Assembly (NCBI GenBank): GCA_020345805.1
Contig: CP070772.1
Span: forward strand, 2,695,630 to 2,734,953
Origin: Phycisphaerales bacterium
Lineage (GTDB): Bacteria > Planctomycetota > Phycisphaerae > Phycisphaerales > SM1A02
DNA length: 39,324 bases
Direction of reading: 5' to 3'
The notes below the pieces were generated by a model, which was given only the letters and a program-made list of their open reading frames with translations, did no database searches and was not told the origin of the DNA. Shown here piece after piece: positions 8,582-16,472 of the stretch (positions are counted from its first letter, which is position 1; each line of letters starts with the position of its first letter). The position numbers were made by a program, and so were the translations under genes.

Positions 8582-9919
8582 TCACATGGAGGTCGAGCCG
8601 CGGCCGCCGCCCCGCCCCAGATCTCCCCGGCCACGGCTGGGATCCCGGGGATCCTTGGGCTTGGGAATGGTTCCGGTTCCCGCGTCACGGGGCGACTCCG
8701 GGGTCTTCCGCTCCTTCTGCACCGGGTCGAGTCTCCTCATCCAGCGCTCCGAACCGGGCAGCGAATCGTACTGCTCCTCGGTAAGCAGGCCGCGAAGAAG
8801 CAGGGCGAATCTCCGGCAGAGACTCTCTCTCTGGTTGAAATCCGGGCGCTCCAGCTTCGACTTCGTCGGGTTCGACTTGCCGGTCATCCGGGCCGCGGAG
8901 ACTTCGGCCCGCCATCGGAACGATTCCGGATCGTGTCGGCGGATCGCTTCCTTCAGTGCGTCGTTCAGCGGTGCCACTTCCCTCTGGAAGTCCTGCTCCA
9001 GATCTTCGATTTCCTGGACCACGGCTGCGGAAAGATCCTCCAGCTCCCGGGCCGCCTTGAACAGGCGCAGGATCGGCGATGGCCTATACGCTCTGGGGTA
9101 GGCCTGGGCCAGCGCCTTCTGGCGGAATTCCTCGCTCAGGTCGGCGGGGAGGGCGGCGGCGATAACCTCGATGTACCGGTCGTTGACATCGCGCACCTCC
9201 AGGCGGGCGGCGATCTGCTCGTCGATGACCTGCATACTCAATTCAGCGTCGCTTTCCTGAAGCGAGCGAAGCATCGGCTGCACGCTCCGGCGACGAACAT
9301 CCTCGCGCTTGCGCAAGGCGGCGTCCAGCGCCAGGTCGTAGTCGTTCATGGTGGGCTGAATGAGCGTCTCGATCGGCTCGCCCAGGTGCAGGTCGCGCAC
9401 GATGTTGAAGAGGTCGATGGATTCACCGCTGAACTGTCCCTTCAGGATGTTCTTCTCGCGGAATAGAGACCGCTCGAAGGCCGGCCACAGCTCGACCTGC
9501 TCTTGATTCAAGATGACCTTGATGTTCTCCATGAATTGCTCGCCCAGGCGCTTGCGCTCGACGGTCCAATCCTCCCAGGGTCCGAAGACCATCTTCATGA
9601 CCCGCTTCTCGTCGCCGGCCACCATCTTCGGTCGCATCGACTTGAAGCGCTCTTTCATCTGCTCGAGCCCGGCCTCGAAGTCGGTCTGGTAGTCCTCGTA
9701 CAGCGCCTCCACGATCAGGCGCTGGATCTGGTCCAGTTCGAGCTCGCGGACGACGGTGGTGATGTCGCGGTTGAAGTACTCTTGCTGCATGGATTGGGCG
9801 ATGCCCGCGGCCTCGCCGAACTGCGCTGCGGCAGAACCGGTGAAGACGATCACCGCAGCCAGGGCGACCGCACCGCCGGCGTGTCGGAGGGAACGCAGGC
9901 TGGAGTTCAATCCACTCAT
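8582..9919 (-). CDS. Secreted helical protein of unknown function (LTxxQ-like)
   Basis: No family could be named with confidence. The ATG at 9919 is preferred (AAGGAG ten bases upstream); another ATG at 9928 lies only one base from that site. The 445-residue product starts with a signal peptide: basic n-region, hydrophobic VALAAVIVFTGSA and a likely AAA-Q cut. The mature part is almost wholly helical and highly charged, with long predicted coiled stretches. It has repeated pieces resembling the LTxxQ motif of Spy/CpxP-type periplasmic proteins, for example LELDQIQRLIVEAL near the start and LRGLLTEEQYDSL near the end. The last 30 or so residues are a Gly/Arg/Asp/Pro-rich tail with no fold. It lies 145 bases upstream of gspE in the same direction, so it may be a T2SS substrate or accessory factor, but that is inferred from position only. 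Confidence 0.7.
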   Translation of the reverse strand: MSGLNSSLRSLRHAGGAVALAAVIVFTGSAAAQFGEAAGIAQSMQQEYFNRDITTVVRELELDQIQRLIVEALYEDYQTDFEAGLEQMKERFKSMRPKMVAGDEKRVMKMVFGPWEDWTVERKRLGEQFMENIKVILNQEQVELWPAFERSLFREKNILKGQFSGESIDLFNIVRDLHLGEPIETLIQPTMNDYDLALDAALRKREDVRRRSVQPMLRSLQESDAELSMQVIDEQIAARLEVRDVNDRYIEVIAAALPADLSEEFRQKALAQAYPRAYRPSPILRLFKAARELEDLSAAVVQEIEDLEQDFQREVAPLNDALKEAIRRHDPESFRWRAEVSAARMTGKSNPTKSKLERPDFNQRESLCRRFALLLRGLLTEEQYDSLPGSERWMRRLDPVQKERKTPESPRDAGTGTIPKPKDPRDPSRGRGDLGRGGGRGSTSM

Positions 9920-10236
9920 CTCTATCATTCTCCTTCCGGAGGGCGATCGTCGCCCGATCCTGTTGATTTCCCCCCAAGCCTGATGCACAGCGCACTGCCG
10001 ATGTTAGCACGGCCGTTGCGACACGGCAGTTGAACGAATCATGCCACGTGATATGGCAGGCATTCGCCAAATCGCGTGCAAATTGTGCGGTTCGAGCGAT
10101 CGGGCCGCACACAGCCGGGTGCGCCCTCCCAGTTTGACCGCACGTCGACCCGCACCGCCCGATGGCACAGCTGGCGGGTGGCGCCCGGAAGAATGTTCGG
10201 GATAAGTTGGGGTATTGCCGCTGCCGGTGGTTCGGT
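9920..10236. other. Intergenic region with several inverted repeats
   Basis: This 317-base stretch lies between the Lrp-type regulator (3' end) and the secreted protein gene (5' end), both on the minus strand, so it should hold the promoter and leader of the latter. No credible coding frame was found. Three dyads occur: 10035-10066 (CGAAT and TGCCA arms with a small internal loop), 10084-10111 (described separately), and a nested pair with outer arms 10115-10125/10180-10188 and inner arms 10148-10153/10174-10179. GC-rich DNA yields such dyads by chance, so function is unproven. Confidence 0.4.
10084..10111. terminator. Hairpin downstream of the Lrp-type gene; terminator or RNA element
   Basis: Arms TGTGCGG (10084-10090) and CCGCACA (10105-10111) are perfectly complementary. 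Read on the plus strand the stem extends through two G-U pairs and three more base pairs (CGA/TCG) to a GCGA tetraloop, giving twelve pairs. Read on the minus strand, the direction of the flanking genes, a seven-pair stem remains with a 2x2 internal loop, followed by AATTTG rather than a strong T-run. It lies about 125 bases after the regulator's stop. A terminator or a small plus-strand RNA are both possible. Confidence 0.3.
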
Positions 10237-10734
10237 TCAGACCGCGTCCAGCGGAATCTGGGTGGCCTGCTTGAGCGTGCTCAGGACGAAAGCGGTGCGG
10301 ATCTTCCCTATATAGCCCACGCTGGAGAGCTTCTTGGTCACGAACTGCTCGTATTCCTCCATGTCGCTCACCACCACACGGAGGACAAAATCCTCGTCAC
10401 CGGCAGTGTGCCAGCACGCCGGCACCTCCTCAAACCCCGCTAGGGCCCGCTTGACCTTTTCCAGGTTGGCCCGGCTGTGACGGTTCATGCTCACGTGAAC
10501 GATGGCTTGGACCGGCTTGTTCACCATCTCGGGATCGATGAGGGCCACGTAACCGGTTATCACGCCGCTGGCTTCCAGCTTTCGGACTCGCTCCAGAGTG
10601 CTGGGCGGGCTGATGCCGATTCGCTCGGCCAGAGTGGCGTTGGTGATCTTGCTGGATTTCTGAAGCTCTTCGATGATCCGCCGGTCGATGTCATCGAACT
10701 TGTGCGTCTTGCGTTTTCCGCTGCCTGGGGACAT
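10237..10734 (-). CDS. Lrp/AsnC-family transcriptional regulator
   Basis: Protein of 165 residues, the usual Lrp/AsnC size. An N-terminal winged helix-turn-helix is visible: DDIDRRIIEELQKSSKITNA, then LAERIGISPPSTLERVRKLE (recognition helix) and the wing GVITGYVALID. The C-terminal RAM domain (about 75-155) has the beta-alpha-beta pattern AIVHVSM, then WHTAGDEDFVLRVVVSD, in which G-D-x-D-F is the family's effector-binding signature. The family senses amino acids or related small molecules and forms octamers or larger rings. An 11-residue basic extension (MSPGSGKRKTH) precedes the HTH. The gene stands alone between two unrelated minus-strand genes, so no target can be named. Confidence 0.93.
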   Translation of the reverse strand: MSPGSGKRKTHKFDDIDRRIIEELQKSSKITNATLAERIGISPPSTLERVRKLEASGVITGYVALIDPEMVNKPVQAIVHVSMNRHSRANLEKVKRALAGFEEVPACWHTAGDEDFVLRVVVSDMEEYEQFVTKKLSSVGYIGKIRTAFVLSTLKQATQIPLDAV

Positions 10735-10877
10735 TAACGGCCTCTCCAGCCTTAGATTCTTCGGCCAGTTCGATCCCGGATCGCAGGATCATAGGCAAGA
10801 AAGGGCGAGGAATCCCCGGGGCCGTCGAATCTCACCCTACCACCGGGGGCCGGGGGGGAGCCGGACGGTCGGGCATG

Positions 10878-10898
10878 GACAGCTTGAGTAACGCTGTC
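10878..10898. terminator. Possible weak terminator hairpin after the ankyrin-MBL gene
   Basis: A six-pair perfect stem (GACAGC at 10878-10883, GCTGTC at 10893-10898) with a nine-base loop lies about 30-50 bases past the stop of the ankyrin-metallohydrolase gene. No T-run follows on the minus strand, so intrinsic termination would be inefficient. Confidence 0.2.
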
Positions 10899-10928
10899 GA
10901 GAGACCCCGGACCGAGACTCGGCCGGCA

Positions 10929-12953
10929 TCAGGGTCGAGTCCCCCGGCCGTTGAAGAAGAACCGATCACCCCGATGCAGTGCGACATTGACCTTTGCCGG
11001 GCAGCCCCGGTCCGCAGCCATCTGCGCGAACTGAGAGTAGCGCCAGGGTTCCGACTGCCGATGCATGGGGAACACAACTGTCGGCTTCAGTTTCTCGATC
11101 CCGTAGAACACCCCTCGGGGAACGATCACCTCATCGTGTGCCCCGCAGCCGTAAATCGGGAAGAAGGCCAGGTCCACAGGCTCACCGGCGGCGGCCAGCA
11201 GATCAATCTCGCGGTTGTAGGCGATCGTTGACTCCTCGTTCCAGGTGGCATGATCGCCCGCGTGGAAGACGCACAGCCCGTCCACCTTTACGAGGAACGC
11301 GACGCCTCCGTCGGTGGACTCAATCGTGCGGACCTCGATGTCGTCGATCCATCGATGCTCGCGTGGGCCGATCTCAACATGCTCCGGCGCATCCTGAAGC
11401 GGGCAGCCAATGACGTAGGTGATGTCGTTCACCTGATCGGCCCACTGGAAGATCTGGGGATCGTAATGGTCGCGGTGCTCGTGCGTCGCGAAAACATACA
11501 CGTTCTGATCGGCAATCTCTTCGGCGAAGACATGCCCATTGGCCAGCCGCGGTTCGGTCGGTTCTCCCCTTGAGAAGAAGTAATCGAAGATCAACAGGTG
11601 ACTCTGCGTTCGCAGCGCCCAGCCGGAGTGTCCGAGGTGCCAGATCACCGCCTGGCCGTCGGCGAGTTCCCTGCTCAGCAGCGAAGAGAAACCGAATGCT
11701 CGTTCCGTTGCGGTGTCCGGATCAGCGCCGTTGGCGAGCAGAGCTTTGTACACCTTCTCGTGCCCGTACTTCGCGGCATAGCACGCCGGCGTGCAGCCTC
11801 GATTGTCCCGGGCGTTCACATCAGGGGATTTGGCAAGGAGCAATTCCATGATGTCCGCGCTGCCCTGGATTGCCGTGACATGGAGGGGCGTGAGCCCGTA
11901 GTGACCGTCGCGTTGGTCCAGACTTGCCCCGTGCTCCAGAAGCATGCCGGCCAACCCTCCCTGCCCGTCGTGCAGCGCCACCAGCAGTGGTGTGACACCG
12001 TTCACGTCGGCAACATCAACCTCCGCTCCGGCTTCGAGAATCACCCCGGCAAGCTCCACATCGTCGCGCCAGCTCGTCCAGTGCAGGGGCGTGACGCCTT
12101 GATCGTCGTGCACGTTGACATCCGCTCCGGCCGCAACGAGCCGACGGACGATCCCCACCTGCCCCTCGCCAATCGCCCAATGCAGCGGTGTCTCCCCATC
12201 AACCGTGGCGTTGACATCGGCACCGCGGTCGATGAGCAACGAGACGATCTCGGAATGACCCTGCCGGGAGGCGTGGTGCAGCGCGGTGGGGAAGTTGCCG
12301 GTGATGGTGACCAGATTCGGCTGTGTTTCGGTCAGGAACTCGATCATATCCCCGCGCCCTCGCATCGCCGCCAGGGCCAGCGGATCGTTGCCCCACTGAT
12401 CGCGGGCAAGCAGATCGGCGCCGGACTCGATCAGGATCCTCGCGACCTCCAGATGACCCATGCTGGCCGCCCAATGCAGCGGGGTGTGGCCCGTGCCGTT
12501 GGCCGCGTCCGGATTGACCTCCTCATCGAGCAGCGCGCGTGCGACTTGGGAATGACCGGCGCCGGAGGCGAAGTGGAGTGCGGTGCTGCCGTTGTCATCG
12601 GCGAAGCCGGAATCGGCCCCCCTGGTAATCAGAAGTTCGATCACCGCCAGGTGTCCCCGGCTGGCGGCCACGCCCAGAGCGGTGGTGTTCTCGCGGTCGC
12701 CCGCGTCAATCGCCGCACCCTGATCCAGCAGGAATTCCACCAGTTCGACGTGACCGGCCCGCGCGGCCAGGTGCAGCGGCAGATTCTGCTGCTCATCCGG
12801 ACTTTCCAGAAGGTCGGGACTGGCGGTCAGGATTGACCGCACGGCCGCCATTTGGCCCGCCTCTGCGGCCTCGTGAATCTCCCCGGCCGCGGCGGGAAAA
12901 ACGATCGCCGCGCTCACCGCGGCTGACGCGACAAAACGGATTATCGTCGACAT
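10929..12953 (-). CDS. Exported ankyrin-repeat / metallo-beta-lactamase fusion
   Basis: Protein of 674 residues. A signal peptide (to about residue 24, ending PAAAG) indicates export. Twelve consecutive ankyrin repeats of about 33 residues fill residues 24-425, many with the consensus TPLHWA..GH.E-(I/V)-(A/V)..L...GADVN. A metallo-beta-lactamase fold follows (about 440-674) with the metal-binding motif ATHEHRDHYD (H-x-H-x-D-H), a later Asp in VFHAGDHATW and a final His in VVFPMHRQSEP. The domain resembles the UlaG/UPF0173 branch (WHLGHSGWALRT near its start, a substrate-like W-x-G-H-x-x), whose known members act on lactones or phosphodiesters; no substrate can be named here. The ankyrin array could serve as a binding scaffold. 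Neighbours give no clue, and the gene is probably transcribed alone. Confidence 0.9.
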   Translation of the reverse strand: MSTIIRFVASAAVSAAIVFPAAAGEIHEAAEAGQMAAVRSILTASPDLLESPDEQQNLPLHLAARAGHVELVEFLLDQGAAIDAGDRENTTALGVAASRGHLAVIELLITRGADSGFADDNGSTALHFASGAGHSQVARALLDEEVNPDAANGTGHTPLHWAASMGHLEVARILIESGADLLARDQWGNDPLALAAMRGRGDMIEFLTETQPNLVTITGNFPTALHHASRQGHSEIVSLLIDRGADVNATVDGETPLHWAIGEGQVGIVRRLVAAGADVNVHDDQGVTPLHWTSWRDDVELAGVILEAGAEVDVADVNGVTPLLVALHDGQGGLAGMLLEHGASLDQRDGHYGLTPLHVTAIQGSADIMELLLAKSPDVNARDNRGCTPACYAAKYGHEKVYKALLANGADPDTATERAFGFSSLLSRELADGQAVIWHLGHSGWALRTQSHLLIFDYFFSRGEPTEPRLANGHVFAEEIADQNVYVFATHEHRDHYDPQIFQWADQVNDITYVIGCPLQDAPEHVEIGPREHRWIDDIEVRTIESTDGGVAFLVKVDGLCVFHAGDHATWNEESTIAYNREIDLLAAAGEPVDLAFFPIYGCGAHDEVIVPRGVFYGIEKLKPTVVFPMHRQSEPWRYSQFAQMAADRGCPAKVNVALHRGDRFFFNGRGTRP

Positions 12954-13077
12954 CTCTGAACTCCCTTGATTGAGGCCAGTGGTCGCTCATCCCGCGCCGG
13001 TCGGGAGTGCACTGATCGCAACTTGTCCGGTCGAACACGCGAGATAGCCGCCTCCCTCGCCTCACTCCCGTGACGGT

Positions 13078-14145
13078 TCAGTCCTTGGCCGGCGAGGCAT
13101 GGGTGATGGTCGCGGGATGCGGCAGGGGCGGAAGGCCGGAGGCCGCCCTCAGCGTGTTCTGCTCGGCGATGGCGGCGGAGAACTCCTCGGCCCGCAGTTT
13201 CTCCACCTCGCCGTCGCACTTCCCGACATAGAAGTGATCGTCCGGCAGCGGGGGGGCGTTGCTGTCCGGGTCGGGCCACAGGATCACCAGCCAGATGTCC
13301 GGATCGGCCGAGCTGATCTGGATGGAGTGATAGGGGAATACGAAGTCACCCAGCCGGTGAGCAATTACGCCTTCCGGCAAAGCCGCGACGGCCTGCTCGA
13401 CGATCCTGCTCTGCTGATCGGGCGAGAGATTCGCCAGCGTTTCGAGATTGCCTCCGGGTACGGGTACCGCGTCGGGGGTGGTGCGGGAGTCGAAGGAGAG
13501 CACGATCATGCAGTTGTCGGCGCAGTGCTCCAGGGCATGGGCGGGGGCCTGGCCGCCGTGGTCCGCGGCGTAGCGCAAAACGCCGTCCAGTACGCGCTTC
13601 GTTTCCTGCCGCGGCCCGAAGGCGGAGCTTCTCAGATAATACAGATGCACCAGCTGCCCCAGCACGGCAAGAGTGAAAAGCGCAATGAGGATGATCGCGG
13701 CCCACCGACCCATCCGCCCGGTTGTCACGGCCTGCCGCAATTCGCCCGGCCTCGCCAGGTTCATGCGCTCGATCTCATCCTCATCAAGCGCCCGCCCGCA
13801 TTCCGGGCAGTGCGGGTCGACCTGGCCTTGCAGGTCGTAGCCGCAGCTCCTGCACCGGAAGCCGCAGCGCTCATGAACGACAATGCGCTCGAAGAGCATG
13901 TAGATGCCCAGCCCTGCCGCGACCAGAATCGGTATGGCAATCCACATTCCCCAACTCATGATTCTCAGCACCAGAAGCAGGAAGACGAGAATGACGATCC
14001 AGGGGAGGGTGGCGATCAACCGCCGCTTGAGACTGATGCCGAGCAGTGATTCGCAGGATGGGCATCGCCACCGCGACCAAGCGGTGCGGGCGAGCGCCCG
14101 AAGGCGGGAGAAGGGATACCGACAGACGGGGCATTCAAGCGGCAT
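13078..14145 (-). CDS. Zinc-ribbon membrane protein, function unknown
   Basis: Protein of 355 residues, no assigned function. Two zinc ribbons stand at the N-terminus: C5-x2-C8 with C28-x2-C31, then C98-x2-C101 (CRSCGYDLQGQ) with C113-x2-C116 (CPECG). The second follows the C-x2-C-G-Y-D-L-x-G pattern that recurs in many planctomycete membrane proteins and is the main lineage hint here. Three membrane helices can be seen, about 44-61, 65-85 and 146-168. The C-terminal 180 residues are soluble and probably outside the cytoplasm. They include HGGQAPAHALEH and HSIQISSADPDIWLVILWPD, which is reminiscent of pilin-like domains in planctomycete proteins, though this is a loose impression. There is no convincing ribosome site before the ATG. 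It starts 47 bases after the end of the hydrolase gene, so the two may share a transcript. Confidence 0.8.
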   Translation of the reverse strand: MPLECPVCRYPFSRLRALARTAWSRWRCPSCESLLGISLKRRLIATLPWIVILVFLLLVLRIMSWGMWIAIPILVAAGLGIYMLFERIVVHERCGFRCRSCGYDLQGQVDPHCPECGRALDEDEIERMNLARPGELRQAVTTGRMGRWAAIILIALFTLAVLGQLVHLYYLRSSAFGPRQETKRVLDGVLRYAADHGGQAPAHALEHCADNCMIVLSFDSRTTPDAVPVPGGNLETLANLSPDQQSRIVEQAVAALPEGVIAHRLGDFVFPYHSIQISSADPDIWLVILWPDPDSNAPPLPDDHFYVGKCDGEVEKLRAEEFSAAIAEQNTLRAASGLPPLPHPATITHASPAKD

Positions 14146-14191
14146 GAGGTAACCGGTTATTTCGTGGAATCACGGGGCGGCTCAACCAACT

Positions 14192-16036
14192 TCAGCCTGT
14201 GGACGAGGCTCTCCCTACCTTGGCGTAGATCCACTTGACGATGTCTTTCATCACTCGCTTGTCGAAGGTGGTTTCGATGTCCAGGTACTCGGCTATTGCT
14301 CCGGTTTCGGCCGGCTGAAAGAGATGGTTCAGGCCCTCGTAGCGTATGACCGTGATGTCGCCGCCCGCGGCGGTGATGATGCGCTCGATCTCGGGCAGGT
14401 TCTGCTCGTGCCAGACCTGCAGATCGAGCGTGCCGTTCAAGGCCAGCACCGGACAGGTGGTAGCCGCGAGAGCCGGTCTGGGGTCGTAGGCCAGGAAGAA
14501 CTTCAGCCATGGCCGATCGAAAGACTCCCGATATGCGCCGACCAGTTTGTCCACCGGGGTGGGATCGCCGCCCGCGGAGCGGATCTTGGCCAGTTCGGTG
14601 AAGGCTGCTTCCAGTTGTTCTTCGTCCGCCTCGGTCAACACCAGATCTATGGCTTCGGCAGCCAGCGTGCGGAAGGACTCGACGTTCTCGTCCAGCACGC
14701 CGATTGACTGCAGCGTGAGCGACATCTGCATCGGCAGCAGTTCGCGGCCGGGCACGCCTGGGCCGGCCAGGATGATGATGAAGGCGGTGTCGCCGGTCTT
14801 TTGGGCGACCATGGGAGCGATGATGCCGCCTTCACTGTGGCCGATCAGACCGATGCGGGTCGGGTCGACCGATTCGATGGTCCTCAGCCGGTTAACGACC
14901 GCCAGGGTGTCGGTGGCCCAGTCCTCCGAGGTCAGGTGCATCATCTCGGCGGTCTCGCCCTCGATGGCCGACCCTCCCACGCCCCGGTCGTCGTAGCGCA
15001 TGACCGCGATGCCGCTGCGGGTGAGGAAATCCGCGATGACCAGGAACGGCTTGTGGCCGAAGACGGTTTCATCGCGGTCCTGCTGCCCGCCGCCGGTGAT
15101 CAACACCGCGGTGGGGAACGGCCCGGGTCCGTAACGCTTGCGATCGGGGATCGTCAGCGTGCCCGCGAGGACGTGCCCCTCGGGGTGCTCGGCGATCACC
15201 TCGATTGCCTCGTAAGGAAACGGCGGCTTGGGATGTTGCGGGCGATTGACCTCGCCCCCGGCGTATCCGCGGGCGCGTTCGTAGACAATCGGGAGGGCGT
15301 ATGACTCGTGCACGCACTCGCCGATGAGTTGCTCGCGATTGGCGCTGAGGACCACCTTGATGGTGGCGGGCAGGCCCAGGACCGTGCACTGGATTGCCGT
15401 GCCCGATTTGACTTTGGCGGTGGTGAAATTCAACAGAGGCAGCCGGTAGAGACCCTCCAGCGGCGAGTCGAGATGACCAACCCAGTTGCCGCCCGGTGTT
15501 CTTGCCAGCACGATCGACATGGGAAGCGAGAATCCCTCGGTGATCTTCGAACGGCCGCTGAAGGCCAGCGGCTCGGGCAGATCCATGGGGCGAGGCATGC
15601 GCTTGAAGACAAAGGATCCTTTTTCCGAATCTCCGTCCCGGATGATGACGCCCGCAAGCTGTTGACCGTCCCCGCTGATTTCGCCTGTGAAGGAGGTGTG
15701 CCTGGAGCCGGAGGAGATGCGGAAGGCCACCGATCGCCCGTCGATGTGGGCCTGGGCGCAGGTGGTGTCATGAGCGTTGATCTGCAGACAGGTGAGGCGA
15801 ACGCCAAGCGGGCAGTCCTCCTTCTGCTCAATCAGAAGAGAGCCGGCGAGGACGGGTTCGCCGGGCAGGTTGATGTTCCCGAGCCACGCTCCGTTGGCGG
15901 GGTTGGCGGTGTCGTACTCGAAGACCTCGCTGAGAAACTTGACTTCCTGCGAATCACCGAGTCCATGAGCGGGGAAGGCGTGGCAGAGTGCCGCGATGAT
16001 GGCCATTGCCGCCGCCTGTCGTCCGTTCATGCCCAT
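14192..16036 (-). CDS. Exported alpha/beta hydrolase (FrsA/S9-like esterase or peptidase)
   Basis: The ATG at 16036 is chosen because GGAG lies seven bases upstream and the product (614 residues) then opens with a proper signal peptide (MNGRQAAAMAIIAALCHAFPAHG). Residues about 30-280 form a beta-rich region of unknown type with repeated G-x-L-x-(I/L) strands. The C-terminal hydrolase domain has an oxyanion-side strand VLITGGGQQDRD, the MRYDDRGVGGS element, nucleophile motif GHSEGG (Ser401), an Asp in LNGTLDLQVW (Asp538) and a His in YEGLNHLFQ (His571), completing the Ser-Asp-His triad. The order and motifs match the COG1073/dienelactone-hydrolase-like and S9 peptidase-like exported enzymes; the substrate is unknown. 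It precedes the zinc-ribbon gene by 46 bases. Confidence 0.88.
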   Translation of the reverse strand: MGMNGRQAAAMAIIAALCHAFPAHGLGDSQEVKFLSEVFEYDTANPANGAWLGNINLPGEPVLAGSLLIEQKEDCPLGVRLTCLQINAHDTTCAQAHIDGRSVAFRISSGSRHTSFTGEISGDGQQLAGVIIRDGDSEKGSFVFKRMPRPMDLPEPLAFSGRSKITEGFSLPMSIVLARTPGGNWVGHLDSPLEGLYRLPLLNFTTAKVKSGTAIQCTVLGLPATIKVVLSANREQLIGECVHESYALPIVYERARGYAGGEVNRPQHPKPPFPYEAIEVIAEHPEGHVLAGTLTIPDRKRYGPGPFPTAVLITGGGQQDRDETVFGHKPFLVIADFLTRSGIAVMRYDDRGVGGSAIEGETAEMMHLTSEDWATDTLAVVNRLRTIESVDPTRIGLIGHSEGGIIAPMVAQKTGDTAFIIILAGPGVPGRELLPMQMSLTLQSIGVLDENVESFRTLAAEAIDLVLTEADEEQLEAAFTELAKIRSAGGDPTPVDKLVGAYRESFDRPWLKFFLAYDPRPALAATTCPVLALNGTLDLQVWHEQNLPEIERIITAAGGDITVIRYEGLNHLFQPAETGAIAEYLDIETTFDKRVMKDIVKWIYAKVGRASSTG

Positions 16037-16472
16037 GTTCGATCTCCGAGGCGGTTCGTGGGGTGTGGTCCGGGAGAATACGCGGATCGCAGGTGTCCTG
16101 TACCTCAGCGGCCCGGACATGTCAGGCCCTGCCGGTGGCGGGGACAACACCCCATCTTAGCCGGGCGTGTCTCGCGACACTGCACTCCGCACACGTCATG
16201 GAACCGCTGCCCGGATCGTATCGAGGGCACTCTGAAATGATAGTCAGACTGCCGAATGCAACGGTGGCGCAGGATCGAGGCGGGCATGTCGTGCCGGCGG
16301 CTCTGCCCCGAGACCCGTCGGCAGATCGGCGGCGCGATACCCCGATGGGATCCGACGGGAAGCCACTCCTTGTCCGCCGTGAAAAACGGACCACGCACAG
16401 ATCAGAACCGCCGCCTTCGCGATTGGTGGTGGGGGGCCTTCATGGGGCGAACTCAAAGGACCGGCAAACGAA
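16037..16472. other. Gene-free region upstream of the hydrolase
   Basis: These 436 bases separate the kinase stop from the hydrolase start, both on the minus strand. I see no open frame with coding character, no tRNA and no convincing promoter hexamers. Short dyads occur, for example GTGTC/GACAC at 16167-16180 with a four-base loop and GTCCG/CGGAC around 16370-16390, but none is followed by a T-run. It probably carries the hydrolase promoter and leader. Confidence 0.5.

Noticed and set aside
10085..10105. GGTTCGAG resembling a tRNA T-arm
   Set aside because: No acceptor stem, anticodon arm or D-arm surrounds it; it is the loop side of the hairpin at 10084-10111.
14149..14160. Palindrome TAACCGGTTA at 14150-14159, with the same 12-mer GTAACCGGTTAT near 10548
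   Set aside because: One copy lies inside the Lrp-type coding region, and 12-base matches are expected by chance in 39 kb.
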